In this document: one piece after another, positions 16,479-24,681 of the stretch
Numbering within the stretch: position 1 is the first letter of the stretch
Layout of the letters: each line of letters starts with the position of its first letter
Assembly (NCBI RefSeq): GCF_050434145.1
Contig: NZ_JBNPVX010000015.1
Location: 1 to 61,036, forward strand
DNA length: 61,036 bases
From: JAISST01 sp050434145
Lineage (GTDB): Bacteria; Fusobacteriota; Fusobacteriia; Fusobacteriales; Fusobacteriaceae
Reading direction: 5' to 3'
Program-made: the position numbers and the translations under genes
The notes under the pieces: model-generated
What the model saw: the letters and a program-made list of their open reading frames with translations, nothing else
What the model was told of the DNA's origin: nothing
Databases searched by the model: none

Positions 16479-17693
16479 TTATATTACCAATTCACTTATA
16501 CTAAAAATTGGTAAGTAAATAGCTACTATAACTAACCCAATTATAATTCCTAATAATAATATTAGCATAGGTTCAATTACTACAAGAAGATTTTTTATAA
16601 TATTTTCCATATCACTATGGGAAATTTCAGCAATCTTATCAAATATTTCAACTATTTTTCCAGTTTCTTCTCCAATTAAGATCATTTTTAAATAATTGTT
16701 AGGATATAATTCTAATAATTTTATAGAATCACTGATGTTACTACCACTTAAAATGTTCTCTTTTACCCTGATAAAATTTGTTTCAATATATGAGTTATTT
16801 ATATTATTAGTAATATTTTCAATAGACTCAATGATACCCATGCCAGAATTCAGCAAGAGAGAAAAATTTTTAGAAATAGTTGTAATTAATTTTTTCTTTA
16901 TAATATTTCCACAAAATGGAATATTTAATGAATATTTGTGATAGCGGTATCTATATTTCTTTCTGAGTAGCAATTTTTTCATAGAATAAATTAAACCACC
17001 AATAATCGCCATAAAAAGAGCAAGGCCCTTTCCAATATGATTCCCAATTGTTAAGAAAATAATAGTTATTAGAGGTAACTTCACACTACTATCTTCAAAC
17101 ATACTAATAAAATTTGGTAAAACATATTTAATAAGGAAAATAACAACTATTAAAGAGAAAGACAAAATGACAGTTGGATAAAAAGAAGCTTCTTTTATTT
17201 TTTTTCTAATGTCAATCTCCATTTTTAAATTTTCTTCAATTCTAGCAAAATTTTCACTAAGTGTTCCAGAAAGTTCTCCAACCTTTATAAAATTTATGTA
17301 AAGAGGACTAAATGTATCCTCATAATTGTTGAATGCTTCCCAGATAGTATTCCCTTTGGTAATTTCTTTTCGGATTTCTCCAATAATTTTTTTTAACTGT
17401 AAATCTTTAGTTTCTTCTTCTTGTATTTTCAAAGATTCCACGATGCCAATACCACTTTCCAACATAATTTTCATTTCATGAAAATATTGAAGAAGCTTTT
17501 CTTTTTGAATTTTTTTCTTGAAAACAAAATCATAAATAAAAGAACTAGCATTTTTTGATGATTCAGATATATCTATTAATATTAATTTGTTTTTCTTGAG
17601 AGATAGCTTTGCATTTGCAATAGAATCAGCCTTGATAATTCCATTGATTTTATTCCCTTTTTTATTATATGCTATATATCTATAGCTTCCCAT
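16479..17693 (-). CDS. pilC: Type IV pilus / type II secretion inner-membrane platform protein (PilC/GspF)
   Basis: 404-residue polytopic protein that couples the ATPase to pilin polymerisation. An N-terminal soluble start YRYIAYNKKGNKINGII is the GspF N-motif. Two repeated T2SSF cytoplasmic domains follow (around 65-185 and 265-390), each with the pattern of an ESGIGIVESL / NSGMGIIESIE helix and a membrane helix behind it. The frame reaches up to 17708, directly after the pilB stop, but GGTGGT is seven bases before ATG 17693, which matches the family start. Confidence 0.93.
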   Translation of the reverse strand: MGSYRYIAYNKKGNKINGIIKADSIANAKLSLKKNKLILIDISESSKNASSFIYDFVFKKKIQKEKLLQYFHEMKIMLESGIGIVESLKIQEEETKDLQLKKIIGEIRKEITKGNTIWEAFNNYEDTFSPLYINFIKVGELSGTLSENFARIEENLKMEIDIRKKIKEASFYPTVILSFSLIVVIFLIKYVLPNFISMFEDSSVKLPLITIIFLTIGNHIGKGLALFMAIIGGLIYSMKKLLLRKKYRYRYHKYSLNIPFCGNIIKKKLITTISKNFSLLLNSGMGIIESIENITNNINNSYIETNFIRVKENILSGSNISDSIKLLELYPNNYLKMILIGEETGKIVEIFDKIAEISHSDMENIIKNLLVVIEPMLILLLGIIIGLVIVAIYLPIFSISELVI

Positions 17694-17708
17694 ATAGACC
17701 ACCACCAT

Positions 17709-19313
17709 TTAATATTGACGAATTATTTCATCAAGAGAAGTGATTCCAGAAATAACTTTCGCCATAGCATCATCAAGTAAAAAAGTCATTTTATTAGCAT
17801 GAGCTATTTTTTTTATGGTAGAATCATTTTTGCCTTGACTAATAACCTCTTTAAAAAAATCGTTAATGAAAAATAATTCAAATATGACTATTCTCCCATA
17901 ATATCCAGTATATTCACAGTGCTTACACCCATTACCAGTATAAAATAGATCATGATTATACTTCTTTTTTATGCCAAGAATTAAAAGTTTTGCTTCATAA
18001 TCTTTATCAATAATTTTACAATTATCACAAAGTTTTCTGACTAATCTTTGAGAAATAACTAAATTTACAGTTGCTGAAATCAAATATGGATCAATCCCTA
18101 TGTTCTTAAGTCGCGAAATACAGCTAATAGCATCATTGGTATGTAAAGTTGAAAAAACTAGATGTCCTGTCATAGCAGCTTTGATAGCAATTTCAGCAGT
18201 CGGGAAATCACGTATTTCACCAATCATAAGTATATCAGGATCTTGTCTCAAAAAAGCTCGAAGCATAGTTTGAAAATCGCGACCAATTTCATAATGGCAT
18301 TGTACTTGGTTAATGCCTACTATATGGTTTTCGACAGGATCTTCTATGGTACAAATATTTATATTTCCATTATTGATTTCTTTTATAATTGCGTATAAGG
18401 TGCTACTCTTACCAGAACCAGTAGGACCAGTGATTAAGATAATACCTTTTGTTTTTTTTATTTCTTTTAATAACTTTTGGTAATTTACATTATCTAAACC
18501 AAGATTATTAATAGAAATATTTATTGATGCACTATTAAGAATTCTTATCACAGCTTTTTCACCATGAATTGTTGGAATAAAAGAAATTCTAAAATCCATT
18601 TCTTTGCTATTGTCTTTAAGACGAAAACTTCCATCTTGTGGTAACCTTCGCTCAGTAATATCAAGATTTGACATTATTTTTAATCTAGAAATAAAACCTT
18701 GTAAGAGCGAAAGAGAGACTTTACGATATTCAAGCAAAATTCCATCTATTCTATATCGTATTCTGATAGAATCTTTTAATGCTTCTATATGGATATCGCT
18801 TGCTTTCTTATCAAGACCATGTTGTATAATGGCACTAATTCCTTTGATTATAATAGGATTTTCACTATTTAAAGTATCTTCAATATCAATATATTCTTGA
18901 ATATAATTTTTTTCACTAATTTCGTATTCACTAATACTCATAGGCTCAAAAATCTCTTCAAAAGAACTATTAAGATAATTGTTTTCGATTTCGGTATACT
19001 TTTTTAATGAAGAAAAAAATAAGTCTTCATTAATAAAATAGTAAATGAGTTTTCTTTTATATTTGGTGTAAAACATCTCTGAAAAATGAGGTTCTATGTA
19101 TTTATAAGTAATAATGGAAAAACTTTTTTCAGTTATTTCAATTGGAAAAAATTTTTCTTCCAAAGATTTATTTTCTTTTAAGCTCTTTAAAATAATATTA
19201 TTGAAAAAACTTTTATTTAAGCAATATGATTTCTGTATTTTTTTTTCATATTGAATTATCTCAAGATAAATGTTATTCTCAATAAATCTCAATGATTCTA
19301 CCACATTTTTCAT
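17709..19313 (-). CDS. pilB: Type IV pilus assembly / type II secretion ATPase (PilB/GspE)
   Basis: 534-residue hexameric ATPase that powers extension. The N-terminal 150 residues are divergent. The catalytic core shows HIEALKDSIRIRYRIDGIL, Walker A ITGPTGSGKSSTLY, the Asp box CTIEDPVE, Walker B ILMIGEIRD, the His box TGHLVFSTLHTNDA, and a tetracysteine zinc site (LCDNC and CKHCEYTGYYGR). The zinc site marks extension ATPases, not the retraction ATPase PilT. ATG 19313 follows immediately on the previous stop, with GGGAG inside the last codons of that small gene. Confidence 0.95.
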   Translation of the reverse strand: MKNVVESLRFIENNIYLEIIQYEKKIQKSYCLNKSFFNNIILKSLKENKSLEEKFFPIEITEKSFSIITYKYIEPHFSEMFYTKYKRKLIYYFINEDLFFSSLKKYTEIENNYLNSSFEEIFEPMSISEYEISEKNYIQEYIDIEDTLNSENPIIIKGISAIIQHGLDKKASDIHIEALKDSIRIRYRIDGILLEYRKVSLSLLQGFISRLKIMSNLDITERRLPQDGSFRLKDNSKEMDFRISFIPTIHGEKAVIRILNSASINISINNLGLDNVNYQKLLKEIKKTKGIILITGPTGSGKSSTLYAIIKEINNGNINICTIEDPVENHIVGINQVQCHYEIGRDFQTMLRAFLRQDPDILMIGEIRDFPTAEIAIKAAMTGHLVFSTLHTNDAISCISRLKNIGIDPYLISATVNLVISQRLVRKLCDNCKIIDKDYEAKLLILGIKKKYNHDLFYTGNGCKHCEYTGYYGRIVIFELFFINDFFKEVISQGKNDSTIKKIAHANKMTFLLDDAMAKVISGITSLDEIIRQY

Positions 19314-19496
19314 TTATGACTCTCCCATACATACAGACAGTGAGATCGTATTTTCATGATAGGATAATTCATAATAATATATGATTTCTGTATCATTATA
19401 TTTTAATAGAATTTTTACAATATCTTTGTTATCCTCTGAAAAGATAGTAAGACAAAAAAGAACAAATAATACACTAATTCCTAATACCCTTTTCAT
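19314..19496 (-). CDS. Small secreted protein of the pilus operon, function unknown
   Basis: 60-residue protein. Start MKRVLGISVLFVLFCLTIFSE is a signal peptide of about 20 residues, leaving a mature chain of about 40 residues that is Tyr- and Ile-rich with a single Cys near the end (SVCMGES). ATG 19496 is set by GGGAGG nine bases upstream; the longer frame starting at 19604 lies inside the preceding gene. Placed between the gspH-like gene and pilB, with the pilB ribosome site inside its last codons, so it is part of the operon. No family recognised. Confidence 0.7.
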   Translation of the reverse strand: MKRVLGISVLFVLFCLTIFSEDNKDIVKILLKYNDTEIIYYYELSYHENTISLSVCMGES

Positions 19497-19518
19497 AAAA
19501 TCTTCCCTCCCAAATTTT

Positions 19519-20073
19519 TTACTCTTTTTCCCATAGCTTACTTGATTCTGGATTAAATGTGTTGTGAAAATTGATAATTCCATTTTCAGTTGGTTTTTTA
19601 TCATTGATATTTTTATAAATATTTATCTGTAAAAATTTTAAAGTATTAAATCCATACAAGGAAATGCGGTATTTTGCAATCTTTTTGCTGTCAAAAAGAT
19701 AAATGCTATAGATAGGAGTAATATTTCCATTGATAGTTATTTTACTTTCTATTTTATCTAAAATAACATCTGAATATACAGTATTTATTGACACGCTGTG
19801 TGGAGTATCAATTTCTTCTAATATTTTATATTCACCATCAAAAACAGTTATTTTATGCAGCTTAAAATCAAAATTGAAATGATATTCTTTTCTTTGATCT
19901 AAAGCAAGAACAGCATATTTTTTATAAGTCTCGTAAATAAGAATTTTAGCAATATTTAAATTTTTCAAGTTATTTTGTTTTCTAATTCTTACAAAAGAGA
20001 ATGAAATTAAAATCATAGTAATTGTTACAACTATGATAAAATCTAAGAAAGTAAATCCATCATTTTTTAACAT
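19519..20073 (-). CDS. GspH/FimT-like minor pilin with Asp at mature position 5
   Basis: 184-residue prepilin, first gene of the pilus operon. Signal MLKNDG|FTFLDFIIVVTITMI has Gly at the cleavage site, but the usual Glu5 is replaced by Asp. The hydrophobic helix and a beta-rich C-terminal domain follow. GGGG eight bases upstream favours ATG 20073 over the frame start at 20106. Position and length fit GspH/FimT, which sits near the pilus tip. Confidence 0.75.
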   Translation of the reverse strand: MLKNDGFTFLDFIIVVTITMILISFSFVRIRKQNNLKNLNIAKILIYETYKKYAVLALDQRKEYHFNFDFKLHKITVFDGEYKILEEIDTPHSVSINTVYSDVILDKIESKITINGNITPIYSIYLFDSKKIAKYRISLYGFNTLKFLQINIYKNINDKKPTENGIINFHNTFNPESSKLWEKE

Positions 20074-20104
20074 TTCTAATACCCCATAATATAATTCTTG
20101 ACAC

Positions 20105-20133
20105 ATAATATCACATCAGATAAAATTTGTCAC
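20105..20133 (-). promoter_or_regulatory. Promoter of the pilus operon
   Basis: On the minus strand GTGACA (20128-20133), a 17-base spacer and TATTAT (20105-20110). Transcription would begin about 25 bases before ATG 20073, and all ten kb of leftward pilus genes lack another equally good promoter. Confidence 0.75.
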
Positions 20134-20246
20134 TATTTTTTTTTTTGAATTTTAACAATATTTCTACAAAAGATATGGGAAAGGATACTTTATTTCGCTA
20201 TTCAAACAGATAAAAATATTTTAAATAATATAATTTTTTCTAAACA

Positions 20247-20276
20247 AAAAACCCTGAATATTTATCCAGAGTTTTT
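20247..20276 (-). terminator. Intrinsic terminator after uxaC
   Basis: Ten-base stem (20247-20256 with 20267-20276) that is complete on the minus strand through one G-U pair, with a T-rich tail. Because the mismatch falls on the plus strand, the element reads leftward. Confidence 0.85.
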
Positions 20277-20320
20277 AGGGGGTGATATTTATGTTTTAAA
20301 TAGCATTGTTTTATTATTTA

Positions 20321-21736
20321 TTATATTCCAAGATATTCTTTTGCATTGTAGTAACAAATGTCTTCTACTATTTTACTTAGTAGGGGCAGATCTTCAGGAT
20401 ACTCACCATTTTCGACTAACTTGCCTATTTTATTGCATAATATTCTTCTGAAATACTCATGCCTTGTATAAGAGAGAAAACTACGGGAATCTGTAAGCAT
20501 TCCGATAAAATGGCTTAGCATACCTACTTGAGATAAAGTTTCAAGCTGTTTTTCCATACCATCTTTTTGGTCTAAAAACCACCATGCAGAGCCAAATTGA
20601 ATTTTACTTTTTATTTTACTCCCAGCATCCTGAAAACATCCAGCTAAAACGGCAAGAACTTCATTATCTCTAGGATTTAAATTATACAATATTGTTTTTG
20701 GCAAATCACCAGTAGAATCTAATTTATCCAGTAAGGCAGATAATTTTTCAGCTACTAAATCATCTTTTATTGCATCAAATCCAGTATCTGGACCTATTTT
20801 AGTGAGCATTCGTTTGGAGTTATTTCTTAGAGCGCCAATATGATATTGTTGTACCCATTTATACTTTGCATACATTTTACCTAGGTGAACAAGGATATAA
20901 CCTTTGTATTTGTCCTTTTCCTCAGTTGTTATTTCATTATTAGAAAGACCTTTTAAGAAAATTTGGTTAACTTCTAATTTTGTAGCATCTTTATAATGCA
21001 CAGTATCTAGTGCGTGGTCAGATAAACGACATCCCATAGAATGAAAAAATTCAATTCTAGTGTCTAATGCCTTACATAAGTCATCTATAGATTTAATTTT
21101 ATGTCTTACAACACCAGATAATTTTGTGACCCAATCTTTAAAACCATCTAATTCTACATTGATAGCCTTATCAGGTCTGAAAGCTGGTAATACTTTTGTC
21201 TTAAGGGATTTATCAGCAGACATTTTTTGGTGCCAGCCTAAATCATCAGTAGGATCATCTGTAGTACATACAGTTTCTACATTAAATTTATACATTATTT
21301 CTCGTGCAGAAAGATTTTTTAGCCTTCTATTTGCTTTTTCCCAGATAATGTCAGCATTTTCGGGTTTAATAACTTCTTTAATGCCAAAATACCTATTTAA
21401 TTCTAGATGACTCCAATGATAAAGCGGGTTTCCAATAGCATAAGGTATAGTTTTAACAAAAATATCAAACCTTTCTCGTGCATTAGCATCACCACTAATC
21501 AAATTTTCATCATACCCACAAGCCCTCAGAGCTCTCCATTTATAATGATCGCCAAAACCATCACCAGCACCTAGCCATACTTCAGTAAGGTTATCAAATT
21601 TCTTATCTTCAAAGATATCTTGAGGTTGCAGATGACAATGATAGTCAATAATAGGCATTTTTGCAGCGTAATTGTGATACAAAAATTTAGCAGTTTCAGT
21701 GTGAAGTAAAAAATCTCTTGTCATAAATTTTCTCAT
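20321..21736 (-). CDS. uxaC: Glucuronate (uronate) isomerase
   Basis: 471-residue enzyme that converts glucuronate to fructuronate and galacturonate to tagaturonate, the first step of hexuronate use. The family signature PIIDYHCHLQPQDIFEDK with the metal-binding HxH is near residue 29, followed by EVWLGAGDGFGDHYKWRA-type residues and CTTDDPTDDLGWH. AGGAG lies about nine bases before ATG 21736. The remaining pathway genes (uxaB, uxaA, kdgK) are not in the window. The divergent GntR/FCD gene at 22198 is the probable regulator. Confidence 0.97.
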   Translation of the reverse strand: MRKFMTRDFLLHTETAKFLYHNYAAKMPIIDYHCHLQPQDIFEDKKFDNLTEVWLGAGDGFGDHYKWRALRACGYDENLISGDANARERFDIFVKTIPYAIGNPLYHWSHLELNRYFGIKEVIKPENADIIWEKANRRLKNLSAREIMYKFNVETVCTTDDPTDDLGWHQKMSADKSLKTKVLPAFRPDKAINVELDGFKDWVTKLSGVVRHKIKSIDDLCKALDTRIEFFHSMGCRLSDHALDTVHYKDATKLEVNQIFLKGLSNNEITTEEKDKYKGYILVHLGKMYAKYKWVQQYHIGALRNNSKRMLTKIGPDTGFDAIKDDLVAEKLSALLDKLDSTGDLPKTILYNLNPRDNEVLAVLAGCFQDAGSKIKSKIQFGSAWWFLDQKDGMEKQLETLSQVGMLSHFIGMLTDSRSFLSYTRHEYFRRILCNKIGKLVENGEYPEDLPLLSKIVEDICYYNAKEYLGI

Positions 21737-21821
21737 ATAGAAACTCTCCTTAAAATTAAAACATTATAAAATTAAAAAATATAATTATGATATATTTATT
21801 TCATATTCGTGATATATTAAG

Positions 21822-21850
21822 AGTATATTACATTTATTTTTAAAAAGCAA
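21822..21850 (-). promoter_or_regulatory. Promoter of uxaC
   Basis: On the minus strand TTGCTT (21845-21850), a 17-base spacer and TATACT (21822-21827), leaving a leader of about 80 bases. Confidence 0.7.
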
Positions 21851-21962
21851 TATATTTTTGAGAGAAAAAAGAGATTATTAAAATAAATATGATTTATATG
21901 CAATAAATTATTGAGATTTATTATTTAATAAAAAATTATTTTTTGATTTTAAAGAAAATATA

Positions 21963-21978
21963 TTGTATACTAATACAA
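21963..21978. promoter_or_regulatory. Candidate GntR/FCD operator
   Basis: Inverted repeat TTGTAT-ACTA-ATACAA. Its left ten bases TTGTATACTA also fit the T-N-G-T-N-N-A-C-N-A consensus reported for FadR-type GntR regulators. It lies about 110 bases upstream of the uxaC promoter. Confidence 0.45.
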
Positions 21979-22140
21979 AATTAATAAATAAATTTTAACT
22001 ATATTTCATGAAAATTACAAAAATTATTTGTAAAAAAATTATCTTTATGAAAGAGTAATTTTTAGTTAAAAAAGTTATCTATTACTTTTTCTGATATTTA
22101 ATAAAACTGCTAAGTTAATCTTGGAACCAAGTAAAAAAAT

Positions 22141-22155
22141 TTGCATATGATACAA
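22141..22155. promoter_or_regulatory. Second candidate operator, at the GntR gene promoter
   Basis: TTGCAT-ATG-ATACAA resembles the repeat at 21963. It lies just upstream of a TATAAT box at 22160-22165, so binding there would block the regulator's own promoter. Confidence 0.4.
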
Positions 22156-22197
22156 GTTTTATAATTGTTAAAAAATAAAATTAGATAAGGAGATTAT

Positions 22198-22836
22198 ATG
22201 GTAGGATCTTTTAGCTTAAAAACAAGGGTATATGACAAATTGAAAAAAATGATAATACAAGGCGAACTTGAACCGAATTCAAGAATTGATGAAAGAGAAT
22301 TAGGAAAAATTTTGGGTATAAGCAGAACTCCAATAAGAGAAGCAGTTACAGAGCTTGCACAAGAGGGATGGATAACAATTATACCAAGACGAGGGATATT
22401 TGTAAGCAGTATCAATGTCAGTGAGATAAATGATATTTATCAGATAAGGCAGTCATTTGAGCCAATTATTTTAGAGTTGGCATATGAAAATTTACAAGAT
22501 TCAGATTTAATAGAATTTAAAAAATATTTTACTGAATTTTTAAATAAAAAATTGGATAAAGATGATGAGATAAAACTTGATATATTAGATAATGATTTTC
22601 ATATATATATATTGATGAAAAGTGGAAATAATTATCTGATAAAAATGATGGAAAATATCTATAATCATAATATAAGAATAAGAAAGCTTACACCACAATC
22701 AATGTCAAGAAGGTATGCTGCAATCAAAGAACATATTGATTTAATCCAGTTATTATTAGATAAGCAATTAAAAAGAGCAGAAAAAGTGTTGAAAAAACAT
22801 GCTGAGAAATCTAAAATAGGGTTTTATAATAAATAA
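22198..22836 (+). CDS. GntR family regulator, FCD (FadR) subfamily
   Basis: 212-residue DNA-binding repressor. Residues 8-70 are the winged helix: DERELGKILGISRTPIREAV is the recognition region and PRRGIFVSSI the wing. Residues about 75-205 are the all-helical FCD ligand domain with conserved Asp/His positions (NDFHIYI, KEHIDLI) expected to hold a metal and an acidic sugar. Divergent from uxaC, so an UxuR/ExuR-like response to hexuronate is a reasonable inference. AAGGAGA precedes ATG 22198. Confidence 0.92.
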   Translation: MVGSFSLKTRVYDKLKKMIIQGELEPNSRIDERELGKILGISRTPIREAVTELAQEGWITIIPRRGIFVSSINVSEINDIYQIRQSFEPIILELAYENLQDSDLIEFKKYFTEFLNKKLDKDDEIKLDILDNDFHIYILMKSGNNYLIKMMENIYNHNIRIRKLTPQSMSRRYAAIKEHIDLIQLLLDKQLKRAEKVLKKHAEKSKIGFYNK

Positions 22837-22857
22837 TTGATTTGTTGAGTTTTTAAG

Positions 22858-22880
22858 AAAAGAAGTGAAGCTCTTTTTTT
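22858..22880 (+). terminator. Weak terminator after the GntR gene
   Basis: Six-base stem AAAAGA / TCTTTT around an eight-base loop, followed by T's. AT-rich and therefore uncertain. Confidence 0.4.
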
Positions 22881-23090
22881 AGTTTAAATACAAAAGTTTA
22901 TCTTGACAAAAAATACAAATAAAGAGAAAATAAGATATAAAGTAAATTTTTGTTTTTATGAATAAGAATTATTAAAGACAAAGCATTAAGCCAAATAATT
23001 AAGGCAAAAAATTACCATGCCAAATGGATTTATTGGTGTGCAAAGTCATGATCAGAATTATTTATAGAAAATATTTAAGGAGTATTAATT

Positions 23091-24086
23091 ATGAAGTCAA
23101 AGGACCAGATAGTGTTAATAGACTTATTTATACATAATAATTTGTCTGTAATAAAACAGTGGTTTGAGAAAATGAAATTATTCGAACCTAAACAAATGTG
23201 TGCAACTACTTTCACTAAAGGAAACTATAAAAAATATAATGAAAAACAATTTTTTGGAGAATTAGAAAGAGAAATTTCCAAAGAAAAATATACTGTTTCT
23301 TATAATGATCAAGTTAATACAATATCATATATAAGAAATCGTAACTCTAAAGATGTTCTGATAGCTTCAGCTAATTTAAGTATGGATATTTATAAAAAAA
23401 ATCAGGAAGAAATTACTTTCTTAATTAATGAAATAATGGAAAAATGTGGTGTAGTTGCAAGAATAGTTCATTTGGATGACTATTTTTGGCAAAATAATAT
23501 AGATAAAAATTATTATTCTTTACATAATAAGAGTTTGGATGGAATTCCTTTGAGAAAAGCTCCAAAACATCAAAATAAAATGATAGTAGATGTGTATAAA
23601 ATGCCAGGTTATGAAGAAATAATAAATAATATTTGGTTTGGAGCAGCTTGGAAAATGTGGTTTTGTAGTCCATATTATGAATATATTCCTGAAGAAATAT
23701 TATTGGAATATAAAGATGCCTATAAAATGGAGAAGTTATCATTTGATTGTGTATATATCAATCTATATGAAGATATATCTGATTATGATGAGCCTGTTAA
23801 TAGAGCATTACAGACAAAGTTTAAAGAGATAGTAAATTTTGATGAAGTAGTAGAGATGGCCAGAAAAGATAAGAGATATCGGGCTGCTGGTCCAGAGACA
23901 GAGATAAAAGAAGGAAATTTTTCTCATGGAGGAATTAAACTGTTTAGAGTGTATTTGGACAACAGCAATAAAAATGTTCCTAAAAGTAAGGCAACTAAAG
24001 TAAGAGTAATTGAATACGATAAATCAGGAAAAGTAGTGTGGTCAGAAGTACGAGAGATAGAATTTAATTCAATGTGGTCAAAATAA
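23091..24086 (+). CDS. Orphan cytoplasmic protein, function unknown
   Basis: 331-residue soluble protein with no signal peptide or membrane segment; not recognised. It is rich in aromatic residues, with a Trp/Tyr cluster NIWFGAAWKMWFCSPYYEYI around residues 180-200, a Lys/Arg-rich N-terminal third, and a C-terminal beta-rich region (GIKLFRVYLDN, KVRVIEYDKSGKVVWSEVREIEF). AGGAG lies ten bases before ATG 23091. It is a single-gene unit: a leader with a 7-bp hairpin (CATGCCA / TGGTGTG, 23016-23040) comes before it, a terminator after. The codon use looks like its neighbours. It could be a host-interaction, immunity-like or structural protein, but nothing in the sequence decides this. Confidence 0.8.
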   Translation: MKSKDQIVLIDLFIHNNLSVIKQWFEKMKLFEPKQMCATTFTKGNYKKYNEKQFFGELEREISKEKYTVSYNDQVNTISYIRNRNSKDVLIASANLSMDIYKKNQEEITFLINEIMEKCGVVARIVHLDDYFWQNNIDKNYYSLHNKSLDGIPLRKAPKHQNKMIVDVYKMPGYEEIINNIWFGAAWKMWFCSPYYEYIPEEILLEYKDAYKMEKLSFDCVYINLYEDISDYDEPVNRALQTKFKEIVNFDEVVEMARKDKRYRAAGPETEIKEGNFSHGGIKLFRVYLDNSNKNVPKSKATKVRVIEYDKSGKVVWSEVREIEFNSMWSK

Positions 24087-24089
24087 ATT

Positions 24090-24126
24090 AAAAAAGCTAG
24101 GATAAGAAAGGGACCTAGCTTTTTTA
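24090..24126 (+). terminator. Terminator after the orphan gene
   Basis: Perfect 12-base stem AAAAAAGCTAGG (24090-24101) / CCTAGCTTTTTT (24114-24125), 12-base loop. The A-tract and T-tract make it usable from both strands, so it may also serve the leftward flavodoxin gene ending at 24149. Confidence 0.9.
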
Positions 24127-24148
24127 ATAGTAATTTTCGTTAATAAAA

Positions 24149-24652
24149 TTATTCTTTAAATTCCTTCATCACATTCTTAAGCCAAATTTCAATTCTTTCA
24201 GGAGTTTTGTTTCCTTGATTAGTTTCATCCAGAGCAAGCCCAACAAAATGGCCATTAATAATCGCTTTTGATTCTTTAAAAAGATATCCATTTGGACTAG
24301 AAAAACCAACAATTCTTCCATTGTTTTTGATGACGATATCATATAATATTCGAATAGATTCTATAAATGATTCCCCAAATGCAAATTGGTTACCCAATCC
24401 AATTAAAGCCACTGTTTTACCAGAAAAATTTGTTTTTTCCAAAGTCTTTTTTCTGAGTTCCCAATCTTTTTGTAATTCCCCCACCCCATAAGTAGGAGCA
24501 ATTAAAATGATATTTTTAAAATCAGTTATATTTTCTATTCCATTTTTTATATTGTAAGAAGTAACATCTTCTTTTTTTAAATAGAATTCTAATTCTTCAG
24601 CAATTGCCTCACTGTTTCCAGATGAGCTTCCATAAAAAATTCCTATTTTCAT
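24149..24652 (-). CDS. Flavodoxin
   Basis: 167-residue FMN-binding electron carrier. The phosphate loop is GIFYGSSSGNSEAIAEEL at the N-terminus, the isoalloxazine-flanking loops are IAPTYGVGELQKDW and LIGLGNQFAFGESF, and the GLALDETNQGNKT tail with the extra loop marks a long-chain flavodoxin. Such proteins replace ferredoxin under iron shortage. GGAGG lies nine bases before ATG 24652. The dispersed repeat at 24682-24987 begins 29 bases upstream of the start, so the gene is transcribed from or through it. Confidence 0.93.
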   Translation of the reverse strand: MKIGIFYGSSSGNSEAIAEELEFYLKKEDVTSYNIKNGIENITDFKNIILIAPTYGVGELQKDWELRKKTLEKTNFSGKTVALIGLGNQFAFGESFIESIRILYDIVIKNNGRIVGFSSPNGYLFKESKAIINGHFVGLALDETNQGNKTPERIEIWLKNVMKEFKE

Positions 24653-24681
24653 AAATTTACCTCCATCTTCAGTGGTTAATT

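Larger units (their letters stand above)
21737..22197. other. Divergent control region between uxaC and the GntR gene
   Basis: 461 bases without a gene, extremely AT-rich. It holds the uxaC promoter (21822-21850), two related inverted repeats that may be operators (21963-21978 and 22141-22155), and a direct repeat of TGATATAT at 21788-21795 and 21811-21818 within the uxaC leader. No open frame of note and no terminator were seen. Confidence 0.6.
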
